Below, in pieces: positions 44,170 to 53,689 of a DNA stretch of 64,000 nucleotides. Source of the stretch: Eonycteris spelaea (taxonomy: Eukaryota > Chordata > Mammalia > Chiroptera > Pteropodidae). The stretch spans positions 2,232,001 through 2,296,000 of the forward strand of contig PUFA01000068.1 of the NCBI GenBank assembly GCA_003508835.1. The letters run 5' to 3'. Within the stretch, counting starts at the first letter, position 1. Every line of letters begins with the position of its first letter. Both the position numbers and the translations under genes were made by a program. The notes under the pieces are model-generated. The model was not told the origin of the DNA. It ran no database searches and saw only the letters and a list, made by a program, of their open reading frames with translations.

Positions 44170-44525
44170 TTAGACAAAACCATTTAAATCACATAGGTAA
44201 AACTTAATTTAGTTTTATTTTTCAAGAAGGTAAGTGAAACTTAACGTAGGTTATTTCTTGTAAATATCTCTGATAATCATAATCAAAACTTAAGTCATCT
44301 TCCTAAAATAATATAAGATAATCACTTTAACCAATCTGCTGCTATACCCATTGTAACAATCAATCATCATAAAGGTTAACAACTTCCTTGCTCTTCCTTT
44401 AGAAGCCATCTGTAATGGTATGCCTCTGACCTTCACACCAGTTTTGGGTTGGAAGTCTTCCAGTTTATAAACAGTTGATTCCTAGCTCAATGAAATATTT
44501 ATATCAAGTAAAGCTCTCTGAATTT
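44170..44525 (+). mobile_element. Probable LTR inserted in HAL1
   Basis: This breaks the HAL1 order. CTTCACACCAGTTTTGGGTTGGAAGTC (44430-44456), CTTCCAGTTTATAAACAG and TCAAGTAAAGCTCTCTGAATTTTC resemble an ERV LTR U3/R region with a polyadenylation-like end. Family not named. Confidence 0.4.
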
Positions 44526-45040
44526 TCTTCTGACAAAAGATAAAGCAATTAGAGGATCAATGTAGGAGGTCCAACATAGTATTCCAGAATCAGAAAAAAA
44601 AGAAAGGGCTAGAAGAAATAATACTGGAAATTTTTCTAAAACAAAAGGATCTGAGTTTCTGAGTTAAGCATTCCTACTCTGCTGGAAAAAGGTATATTAA
44701 TATCAAATTTCAGAACTTTGGAGACAAAGAGAAGACTCTAAAACCAACAGAGAAAAAAAAAAACAGAAGCGATGTACTGAAGATTAATAATCAGTACTGT
44801 ATCACTTACAGCAACAGTGGAAGCCAAAAATTAATGCAGCAAAGCCTTCCCAATTCTGAGGTTTCTAACCCAGAATTATGACCAGACATGCTATTGTGAA
44901 AGTGTGAGTATGGAAAAAAACACATTTTCATACATACAACTACTCAAAAAATTACTTTTCTTAAACCCCTTTTCTGGAATTACTGGATGATGTTCTCCAT
45001 CAAAGTGAGAGAATAAAGCGAAACTAAAAAAATAGGATCC

Positions 45041-45498
45041 CCTTCTATAGATGATTGGATAAAGAAGCTGTGGTACTTACATACAACATAATGTACTCAG
45101 CCATAAGAAAAGATGAAATACTGTCATTTGTGACAACATGGATAGATCTTGAGAACAATATACTAAGCAAAATGTCAGACAGAAAAAGTTGAGAACCATA
45201 TGATTTAATTCATATGTGGGATAAAAAGCTAAAAGCAACAAATGAATAAAACAAACAAACAAACAAACAAAAACTCATAGGCACAAACAACAGTATAGCG
45301 GTTACCAGAGAGGAAGGGAGGAGGGGGGAGGGAGAAAAAGGTAAAGGGGGTCAAATATATGGTGACAGAAAGAGATCTTTCAGTGGTGAACACATACTGC
45401 AATAGACAGATGATGTATTATAGAATCGTACACTTGAAAACTATATAATTTTATTAACAAATGTCACCTCAATATATTTAATTTTAAAAATTATAACC
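45041..45498 (+). mobile_element. Young-type L1 3' end (bat-like 3' UTR)
   Basis: GATGATTGGATAAAGAAGCTG, CATGGATAGATCTTGAGAAC, GGTCAAATATATGGTGACAG, ACACTTGAAAACTATATAATTTTATTAACAAATGTCACC (45430-45468). The ATTATTAACCAATGTCACCCC-type end is one I associate with bat L1s. Upstream AAAAATAGGAT and downstream AAAAGTAGAAT may be a degenerate target duplication. A (CAAA)n run lies at about 45251-45273. Confidence 0.75.
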
Positions 45499-45652
45499 AA
45501 AAAGTAGAATCTAAGAAACAGGAGATCTAATAGGGGAGAAGGGTGGAGGGAAGCCCCAGGGTGATAGCTGTGAGGTGGACCTTAAAGATTCCCCAGTCCA
45601 GACTGCATCAGAAAGACAAAGGATTCCAGAAAGGAGGGTTGGGGTGCACGTT

Positions 45653-45674
45653 GGGGGGGGGGGCGGGGTTGGGG
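45653..45674 (+). repeat. G-rich tract with G-quadruplex potential
   Basis: G11, C, G4, TT, G4: at least four G-runs of three or more with short loops, fitting the standard G-quadruplex pattern on the plus strand. Lies in the HAL1-derived region. Confidence 0.8.
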
Positions 45675-45864
45675 CAAAGACCAATAGAATACTAGAGTAC
45701 CTGGTGAGTATGACCATGTGGCTCACAGTCTTTAAATGAGTTTTTTTTTTAATTAAGTCAAACATTTTTAAAGAATTTATAATAGTATTATTAAATTATA
45801 GGCAAGAGACCAAAAAAATAAAAATAAAAATAAAAATGCCTGCAATTAATAAATCCAGGGGGAA

Positions 45865-46620
45865 AAAGTCAAGAAAGGTGATTTGATCACAGTACACAAC
45901 TTACCTCAGTGTTAAAAACACTCTTCACGCAGTTTGACCCGATTCACACAGTTGCTAGGGTACTTTGACCCATGTCATTTCCTGTCTTAAGACATCTCAG
46001 TGGTTTCTCATGGGTTTTAGCACACTCAGTTTTACAAACCCAAGTGAATTCCCTCACTTTTCAATGAGTATACTAAGTCCCAGAGAGGTGACATGACTTG
46101 CCCAAATTTGTTAATCGAGTCAGGGGAAAACCTGAAGGAACCCAGATTTCTCCTTCCCAATTTACTGCGATTCCAGGCTCAGGGACACATCTGTGTTTAT
46201 TTTACAGCGATCTGAGTTCTGAAATCATCAACCATGTACAATTTCCAATGACAACATACCCTCAATTCCAAGAATGATTTACTCTTATTTCACTATCCCC
46301 TGTCCATCATAGAACAGAGGTTTATTCCTTTGAAGCAGTTATGTTAAAACCTACAAAGAGACTTGAGAAACTGGAATAAGCTACCCTAAGATGCTAGTTG
46401 ACCCTGGGTAGGCTCTCGCCAGATTCTGTCATTTTGCATCACTATACTTTCACAATCCTAGTTGAGCAAAGCATGAAATAATGGACAGTTTTAAGAAGAT
46501 AATGGCACAAGTGGCACCTGAATCTCAGCGCTTATGACTTAAGGCTGCCTTGATTCATCTCAGAACACCCACCTTCACTTTTCCATCTATCAAGGCTCTC
46601 AGCCACTGCTGCAACAAGAG
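45865..46620. other. Mostly unassigned, with MIR fragment
   Basis: AGTATACTAAGTCCCAGAGAGGTGACATGACTTGCCC (46066-46102) is antisense MIR. CTTAAGACATCTCAGTGGTTTC near 45986 is L2-like. The rest is unassigned. Confidence 0.45.
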
Positions 46621-46639
46621 TGTTATAGGAATACTGTTC

Positions 46640-46765
46640 TTCTTTCTTGGTGTTTATTCATTAGTCACCAAATTTTCATTGGGCGTCCACTCTGTCTAAG
46701 CAATGCGCTAGTACTGGGTATCCAGTGATGAGCAAAATACACATGGTCTCTAGTAAAGGTTAAGT
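46640..46765 (-). mobile_element. L2 3' end, antisense
   Basis: TGTTTATTCATTAGTCACCAAATTTTCATTGGGCGTCCACTCTG (46650-46693) and CTGGGTATCCAGTGATGAGC (46714) match the reversed L2 tail. Confidence 0.65.
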
Positions 46766-46769
46766 CAAG

Positions 46770-47025
46770 ACTCTAGTGAAAGTTGACAGGGTCCACATGT
46801 AGATGTGGAGGGGTCAGAGTAGCCACCTCAGTCACATCAGCATATAGTCCCTATCACAGCCATGACCTGCCTGACAAACCTTAGCTCAACAGCTTGAATC
46901 ATTCAAAGTAGAATGCTACCTGTGGGCAGAAAATTTCCTGTAATTGAAGGTGTTCAAATATAAGTTGATTGATGACAGGTAGAGGATTCAAGCTTCAAGT
47001 ATGATTTGTCAATGAAAAGGCCTCT
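46770..47025. other. Unassigned sequence
   Basis: No gene or recognised repeat in this short stretch. Confidence 0.4.
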
Positions 47026-47029
47026 CAGA

Positions 47030-47345
47030 CTCCTGCCCTTTACTCCTGTCAATGCCTGATGAAATCCTATTCCTCTTCCATCAGGAGCAGGCTCAGATGT
47101 CCTGCCATCAGTCACATTTTTCCTGACACCTCTCAGCAGTGCTTGTTTTCCACTCCCTGGGCTGCTACAGCATGCTGGTCCTCACTACCGTTTCCCCTGC
47201 TCTGTTGCCTAGCAATGCCTGGTGGGTAACTTTTTGTTTACAAACCTCACTCTTCTACCAGGGAGAAGGTGTTTTTTTCTTATCAGCTGATGCCTGGTAC
47301 ACTGTAGGTGTTCGACCTGTGTTGGGTGAAGGGATGAATCCAAAG
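47030..47345 (+). mobile_element. L2-like 3' region, sense
   Basis: AGGAGCAGGCTCAGATGTCCTGCCATCAGTC (47084-47114) followed by TTCCTGACACCTCTCAGC, and the tail ATGCCTGGTACACTGTAGGTG (47290), follow the L2 3' order. The 108-codon frame 47139-47465 lies in it and is not a gene. Confidence 0.6.
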
Positions 47346-47479
47346 CTCTACCAAAAAAAAAAAAAAAGCCAATTTCATACCATCTCTGTTCTCCAACTAC
47401 AGTCCTCACACGGCTTCTTCATGTGGCTTCAAAACACCAAGGTCAATATCGCTTTCTCATTTTAGCTTACACTGTTTCT

Positions 47480-47790
47480 TCTGCCCAAAGAATGCCTACT
47501 GTGTGTCAGACACTGTGCCAAGTAGAGACAAAGCGCATCTTCCTTTTACACAGAATGCACAGTCGGGAGGGGAGGCAAGCAAGTGAGCATATAACTGGTA
47601 ACTGGCATGATGAGTGGTGGGTCATATAAGTAAGCATAGGTGTTAGGGGAGGCCAGACGTGTCCCCAGCCCCATGCCATAGAGTCAGAAAACCTTTTCCA
47701 GCAAAGGTGGCATTGTTACTGAATCATGAAGGAGCAGTAAGGGTTACTGAGGTCAAGGCAATGGAAAGAATCGTGGGTGCAAGCCCTTCT
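47480..47790 (-). mobile_element. L2 3' region, antisense
   Basis: ATGCCTACTGTGTGTCAGACACTGTGCC (47492-47519), TTTTACACAGAATGCACAGTCG, and GGTGGCATTGTTACTGAATCATG (47706) are reversed L2. Confidence 0.65.
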
Positions 47791-47807
47791 CATCACTTCC
47801 GAGGCCC

Positions 47808-47897
47808 TGAGGCCCACCTCATCCAGGAAAACCTGAGGCCCAGCTGAGGCCCACCTTATTCAGGAAGACACCTGAGGCCCACCTTATCCAGGAAAAC
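47808..47897. repeat. Small minisatellite, CTGAGGCCCACC-type unit
   Basis: CTGAGGCCCACCT(C/T)AT(C/T)CAGGAA recurs at about 47817, 47843 and 47871, with a shortened extra CTGAGGCCCAG copy between. Unit length alternates at about 26-28 bp. Confidence 0.85.
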
Positions 47898-47999
47898 AAC
47901 CCTGCTCCCCCTCAGTCACTTGAGCCTCACTGAGCCCTCTCTCCACGATACTCCCACATCTGTGTCATCTATGACTGACTCAGCTAGCTGTCTAAGAAT

Positions 48000-48150
48000 T
48001 CTCCATGGGATCTTGCCAAAAAAGAAAACAAAACAGATTTCTGAATCTATCTTCACATATTCTAATTCAGTAGGAACCTGTACTTTCTATGGGCTCCCAG
48101 GGTGAATCTACCTTCCAGCTGGCCTTGGGAATCACTACCATACACCATTC
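48000..48150. mobile_element. Possible MER5/MER58-like hAT relic
   Basis: ACAGATTTCTGAATCTATC, TCTAATTCAGTAGGAACCTG and TTGGGAATCACTACC suggest a decayed hAT MITE. No terminal repeats or target duplication were found. Confidence 0.35.
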
Positions 48151-48214
48151 CTTTTAACACATCCAACGTGAAGCCATGTTTATTCTCTAAAGAGATGTTA
48201 ATGCTATTTTCTCA

Positions 48215-48340
48215 GCTCTGTTAGAACCTTTTTGATTCTGACATAAATTTTCTGCCGTATTTACTGTCAACTCTGTTTCTAGCACAAAGCAATCATAAAA
48301 TAGGCACTCGATAAATATTTTAAGTCAATGACAAATGAAT
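48215..48340 (+). mobile_element. L2 tail, sense
   Basis: TTTACTGTCAACTCTGTTTCTAGCACAAAGC followed by AATAGGCACTCGATAAATATTTTAAG (48299-48324) is a typical L2 3' end. Confidence 0.6.
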
Positions 48341-48404
48341 ATGCATAAGAGTCAGAAAAGATAGAAAAAGACATTTGCCCTTCAAGACTAAAATTTGTAC
48401 TGTC

Positions 48405-48650
48405 ATTGAATAATTCTGATATATGACATTTATGAAGAGCTTTGCAATTTACAAACTGTCTTCCCATATATTATTGCAATTGATCCAACCACCCCAAGGG
48501 GTAGTTATGCAGGGATATTATTAGTGTTATTATTATTATTAAAATTTATAAATTAACAAAATGAGGCCCTGAGATATTAAGAGATTTGCTCAAATTCAAG
48601 AGAGGATCAAAACCAAGTCTTAAAAATCCCAAAAGCTTCCTCACATTTCT
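48405..48650 (-). mobile_element. MIR SINE, antisense
   Basis: GAGCTTTGCAATTTACAAACTG, CCAACCACCCCAAGGGGTAG, ATTAACAAAATGAGGCCCTG, GAGATTTGCTCAAATTCAAG follow the reversed MIR. A (TTA)n patch lies at about 48525-48540. Confidence 0.75.
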
Positions 48651-48654
48651 TTTC

Positions 48655-49555
48655 CACTCCATCACTTTTCAAAGAATTTTTTTCATAGAAAAGTAAATGC
48701 ATTCTTTTTCTAATTTAGATGGAGGTGAAAAATATTAGGGGTGGAAATCAATCTCATGTATGGAATATATTTATCCATGAGCTAGCTAGTGATGAATTTG
48801 TGGGTACCAGGGAATCATTCTATTCTGGCCACAGGAAGATTAATGTCTGCTTTTGGCAGGAAAAAAGGATGATGATGGCAGATAAAGGACCAAGAAGCTC
48901 CAGAAGATTTTGTCCTTGCCTTCTGTGACAGAATCTTTACAATGATTAATGGAAACTTTTTGCACAGTGATATTTAATCTCTGAGTTTGGGGAGTTAAAT
49001 TTAAACATTCAAACAATGAACAAAATTTCTCATCAAAGATGAAATCTTGGGTTACAGATCCCAGTTCACAGAGAATGTGCAGATGGGAGGAATCTGACAG
49101 TACAACAAGGTTACAGGGGAATGCGGACAACCATACCTCATTTTACCCAACAGCTGATTCTGGTAAGATCTCCCAGGGAGGATGGGCCACTTTGTCAGCT
49201 CCTTGCATGATATCCCATCCAGAAAGGTGATTCAACCATAGATTGGAGGGCTCCAAACTGGAGTTTTGAGTTAGGAGGGAACTAACTTCTGCTGGGAAAG
49301 GGACACATTTGGGTATTATCACAGTTTGCTCATTCATTTTTATATGAAAGAAATCCAATGCTGCGTGGGAACTGTGATTCTATCAGACAGTCTGGGAGAC
49401 TCAAAACTTCTGTCAAGTTAGCAAGCATACATAATGTTGAGCATGAAGGGCCTCTTCCCTTCTCCTTCGAAGTTTCAACACATTTAAATTAGAGACACTG
49501 TACACCCTTTGTATTCACAGTAGAAGCACACAGCACTTACCAAACCACACAGGCT
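48655..49555. other. Unassigned sequence
   Basis: No recognised repeat or gene; several 60-96-codon frames overlap on both strands without similarity to known families. Confidence 0.4.
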
Positions 49556-49559
49556 TGTC

Positions 49560-49854
49560 CCTAAGACCATCTCAATTCTTCCTCCTTCCTCACTCAGCAC
49601 CAATTTGAATAGTAAATTGTGTCCGTCAATTCTTTCCTCTTCAGTCGAATGGCTATAGCCCCAGTTTTAACTTCAGACATTTTTTTTGTTAGTGGGAGGG
49701 TTAGTGAGGACTATTATAACAACCTCCTGAATGGTTTCCCTCCTTTTAGGTTTTTCTTTCTCTGTTTATTCTTCTACTCACCTGCTTGAGTCATCCTTTT
49801 AAGACATGACTGAGTTGCTTCTCTGCTTCAAATCTGTCAGAGTCCTTTATTACC

Positions 49855-49916
<62 letters not shown>

Positions 49917-50440
49917 TGCCAAAGTCCTTCAAAATCTGAGCCCAGACTAGCTGTCTAACCTTATCTTCCAACCTCCCCCCAGCACCCTCTCCTTCAAACA
50001 CGCCACAGCCCTCTAGGCCCTATCTTCCATTCACCATCCCTCCTGTCCACATCACACTCATCCACACTCAACATCTTTATCCCTGATGTTTTTTTGCCAG
50101 ATCTACCTTTCATTATCTCTACTCCTAATCCATCTATCAAAATCCTCTTCATTTCTCAAGGTACAACTCAGGAGTTCCTCTACTCTGAAGCCTTCCCGCA
50201 GCTCTCCAATCCCGGTCACTTGTTCCTCCCTCTGGTATTCACATAGATTCTGTTTATCCTCCATCTTAGAATGTCACATTTGGCATGTATTTTGGTTATG
50301 TGTGTATGAGGGCTTTTTTGTCCCCTCACAAGATCCTCGAAGAGAGTTAACATGATTTTCATGTCTGTTTTCTAGCATTTGTGTAGTGTCTATCACATGG
50401 TAGGTAACAAATACCTGTTAAATTAGTAATGATGGAACTG
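49560..50440 (+). mobile_element. L2 3' region, sense, long copy
   Basis: ACAACCTCCTGAATGGTTTCC, TTGCTTCTCTGCTTCAAATC, AAACACGCCACAGCCCTCTAGGCC (49996-50019), TCAAGGTACAACTCAGGAGTTCC and the tail AGTGTCTATCACATGGTAGG (50386) give a near-continuous L2 3' half. It contains the (GA)n tract. Confidence 0.8.
49858..49914 (+). repeat. (AG)n microsatellite, 57 bp, uninterrupted
   Basis: Twenty-eight pure AG dinucleotides plus a terminal A, with no interruption. Its purity predicts length polymorphism. Confidence 0.98.
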
Positions 50441-50579
50441 CATAGAACTGAATTCAAAAAATATAAACTGATTTAAATCGAAAACAAATTTGAACCACTA
50501 GAAGTGACCTTATCATCGCTTTAATCTATTGTTTAAGTAAACCCACCTAATCTCTCAAGATCAACTGATGTACAAAGAA

Positions 50580-51590
50580 ATTAAAAATCATAATATTGCT
50601 ATGCAGAAATAGCCATATTTTACATTTTGGCATGTATCCTTTCAATATTTTATTTGCATCTTTATGTACAAACATTTAAATAAATTAATATGTATGTAAT
50701 TTTTAATTTGAAATATGACACATATAGAATAGTCAAAAAATATAAATGCACAATGAAATGAATGAAAAAATGTGCCCAGATCAAGAAGTTGAATATTACC
50801 TGTAGTCCAGAAGCCTGTTGTATGCCCTCAGAAATAAATCAAAAACCAAAATTTGCCAAACAGATTAGACCATGAGTTGCATAACAGATAAATTCTTCCA
50901 TGCTATGGCATGTAACACAAGTCATCACTGTGTAAATTATTTTAACACCGGATCCTGGTGATTATTTTATCACCAGCTCCTGGAAATGTATTTTTCAAGA
51001 CAAAAGCCACAGTAATAAAAATTCTTCACAGACTCAAATGTTCCAAAGTTAGTAACAGTGTTTCAACAACTCACCTAGTTTAAAACTTCTGATCAATATT
51101 TGCTCAGACCGTGTTAATTAACTTCTCTCCTAAAACTGCTCTATGACAAACTCTGATCCATAAAGCCTGTATCAGCCTTCCTAATTCCCTCTACAGAGAC
51201 ATTATAAGTCTCCTCAGTCACAACCCCCTCCCTTCTCCTTAACAATAACCTGATTTTCATAGTTATTGCTTCCTTCTTTTATACTCACACCACCCAACTA
51301 TGTAACCCTAAATTCTACTGTCTAGATTTATCCATTTTTGAACTTTATATAAATAGATTCATACATATTATATGAATATGTACTTGTTTTGCTCAGTATT
51401 ATGTTTTTAAAGCTTGCTCTGTGTAATTATAGTTTGTTCATTCTCACTGATGTATAGAATTCATTTACCTCTCAATGGGCATTTGAGTTGCTTCTAGGTT
51501 CTACCTTTTTATGTTGCCATGGACATCATTGCACATGTCCACATCTTTCTTCTGGGTACGTACCTAGGTTGAAATTGCTGAGTACCTGCA
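50580..51590 (-). mobile_element. L1M 3' UTR/ORF2 end, antisense, in two parts
   Basis: TTTAATTTGAAATATGACACATATAGAATAGTC (50702-50734) is one block. After an unassigned stretch (about 50830-51110) the L1 continues: ACAATAACCTGATTTTCATAG, TTTTTGAACTTTATATAAATAG (51336), TTCATTCTCACTGATGTATAG (51437), ATTTGAGTTGCTTCTAGGTTC. Confidence 0.65.
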
Positions 51591-51724
51591 ATAAAAGAAC
51601 AGTAACTTCCATCAGTGAGGTCACAGTCTTATAAAGGAGACACATATATACCATGTAAGGTAGTACACACTATAATAGACATTACCATACAGAATATCAT
51701 GGAGACCCAAAGATGAGCAACAAA

Positions 51725-51935
51725 TATTAGCCAAAATGTGGGACAACAGGAATTCTCATCCAATGCTAATGGTAGCACAAATTAGCACCGCTTTCAAAAT
51801 ATTTTGACCTTATGTAATAACATTGAGGCTATGTTTACCCCATGACACGGTAATTTAATCTGCCTGGGATGCTGCTATACTACCTTTCATAGCTGTGCTA
51901 CACCACTGTGGAACTGGACTATATGCAAACTAGTT
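51725..51935 (+). mobile_element. Possible small L1 fragment, sense
   Basis: GCCAAAATGTGGGACAACAGG and AATTCTCATCCAATGCTAATGG resemble the GAGGATGTGGAGCAACAGGAACTCTCATTCA part of ORF2. The remaining sequence is too decayed to confirm. Confidence 0.4.
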
Positions 51936-51939
51936 TAAC

Positions 51940-52340
51940 AAGGATTGTAAATCATTCAACGAACTGTTAATGAAAAAATATGTGTCAGGCCCTAGGTTTG
52001 GTGTTTGGGAAATAAATTAGAATATGATGCAGGCCCATCTATCAAGATGCTCAAATACTAGTGAAAGGCACAGAGAGTGACCAACTAAATGCAGCAGATT
52101 GGGGGTGTGCTCTCATAGAAGTGGGAGGATGGAAGAGGGAACCCAGAATTTTTCCATCTTCACGGGAGAGGTAGGAAATACAAGAAGTGCACAGGTGTTT
52201 AGCAGATAGTTTTAGAAATAGTAAGGTAAGAGAGGAGAGAAGAAGAGTTGACAAAGAAAGAATCCCTAAAGTAAGTCATGAAGTAAAATAAGTATGGGCC
52301 TGGAAAAAAGCTTGCGATAGAAATTGATGAGATGGGACAA
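51940..52340 (-). mobile_element. L2 3' region, antisense
   Basis: AATATGTGTCAGGCCCTAGG (51978), CTATCAAGATGCTCAAATACTAG, and CCTAAAGTAAGTCATGAAG (52264) match the reversed L2 order. Confidence 0.6.
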
Positions 52341-52344
52341 ACAG

Positions 52345-53210
52345 AATAACGAATAAAGGCCCCCACCCCCCACCAAGAGAAAGGATGGTGCTTTACAGAA
52401 TCTGTAACAAGAAGCTCATTTACAGACCTTTGCTTAACCAACTAGTTAGTTCATGTGGTGCCCCCCATTTCCTGTAAAATGTACTGACTGATTATGGCGC
52501 CAGACACCCACAGCTAGCAGCTGCTCTCTAGTGTGTCTACTTACTCCGCGACCCCCGGCTGAGTTGCATAATACTAAGAATCAGTTTCGTCTATACCTAC
52601 ATCTATTCATTGTACTTGTTTTGTAATTAAATCATTTCATTAAATCCTAGGTAAAATTATGAACTTCCAGTGTGAAAAGGAAGAGAGTTTTTGTTTCTAT
52701 GGAAACTAAGTTAAATACTTTGAGAAAACTCAATAAAGGTGCGGGAGAGACATCTGTAAAATATACAGGAAAAATAATAAAAATCCAGAAAGATTATAAG
52801 GTTTGATTGATTTTCTTGCGTCCTTAGGATGAGTCTATTTTAAAGGAATCAATACTGGAAATTGTAGGCAATGCAGTATAGGTGTGGTTTGTGCTAGGAA
52901 AATAACATCTAATTCTAATCAGTGGCACATAACCAAAGAAAAGGAGACTCTGAATTCCAGTCTGAGACGAAGTAAAGGGAGAGCAACCTCAGGGCGACTG
53001 CTCATCATCCCGGGAGCATCTCCACCATGGCAGTCAGGACTCATAACTAAACAGACTTCCTCTGTCCGTTTCCCCCCTGACAGCTTTCATTTCCTGTGTC
53101 CAACATTCTATCCACAACTTTCAAGCAAGGACTGCCTGCTTCCCTAGAACCTAGTCTTTAGCCATCATGAGAGAGCTCCAGGTTCCCACTGTCTCTGCCA
53201 GGGGCACCAT
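52345..53210. other. Unassigned, possibly LTR-like at 52450-52640
   Basis: TGTGGTGCCCCCCATTTCC (52454) to TTACTCCGCGACCCCCGGC (52540) has LTR-like composition, but no termini or target duplication were found. The rest is unassigned; the 87-codon plus frame 52884-53147 has no recognisable domain. Confidence 0.35.
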
Positions 53211-53214
53211 TTTT

Positions 53215-53330
53215 AGTTAATTTTCATAGCAATCTTATAGGGCAGGGCTCATCTGCCAATTTGCAGGTTAGGGCACTGAAATTCAGAATAGATGATCTTG
53301 GTAGATCTTTCCAGCTGCAATTGTTTATGT
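53215..53330 (-). mobile_element. MIR fragment, antisense
   Basis: AGCAATCTTATAGGGCAGGGCTC and TTGCAGGTTAGGGCACTGAAATTC resemble reversed MIR. Confidence 0.5.
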
Positions 53331-53434
53331 AAATGAGCAGTGTATTCAAAAGGTGCATTGCTCATCACTAAAACAGCTTTTAAAATTGTCGACCTATTGC
53401 GATGCTTGGCACAGAATGTGATTAAATAATAATT

Positions 53435-53680
53435 ATTATTATAAAAATAGCTAACATCCTTGAGAACTGGTTAGGTGACAAAGTGAATGCTAAAACCTGC
53501 ATTATTTTTTTAATCTCACAATAATGCCCTGAGGAAGGTATTATCACAACTCTCCCTTTGATAGATCAGAAAGCTGAAGCTTAGAGAGAGAGGTTAATAA
53601 CCCAGATTGGTCTGTCTCCAAACCCAGATTGGTCTGTCTCCCAGCCTCAGGTAATACCACTCCTCCCTTATCTCCTCCCA
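53435..53680 (-). mobile_element. MIR SINE with internal 22-bp duplication, antisense
   Basis: CTCACAATAATGCCCTGAGGAAGGTATTATC (53515-53545) and AAGCTGAAGCTTAGAGAGAG are reversed MIR. AACCCAGATTGGTCTGTCTCC is repeated head to tail (53599-53620 and 53621-53642, one mismatch). Confidence 0.8.
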
Positions 53681-53689
53681 ATGTTTGCC

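Larger units (their letters stand above)
43000..45860 (+). mobile_element. HAL1 / L1M 5'-half element, sense
   Basis: It begins GGGCTTCCGGTTTAAAGTGATAG-like and follows the L1M/HAL1 5' half: AAATACCACAGGAATTC, AAGATGGGAAGTGGAAGGAGG, GATCACCAGACATTTGTATAAAG, GATAGAAGAAATACAAATTCAATAG (44029-44053), TTAGAGGATCAATGTAGGAGGTCCAACA (44550-44577), AGCAACAGTGGAAGCCAAAAATTAATGCAGC (44810-44840). No ORF1 remains open. It is interrupted by an LTR-like segment (44170-44525) and a younger L1 (45041-45498); GGAGATCTAATAGGGGAG at about 45521 continues it. The right edge is uncertain. Confidence 0.75.

Noticed and set aside
52450..52640. A solo ERV LTR
   Set aside because: Composition is suggestive, but termini, polyadenylation signal and target duplication could not be established.
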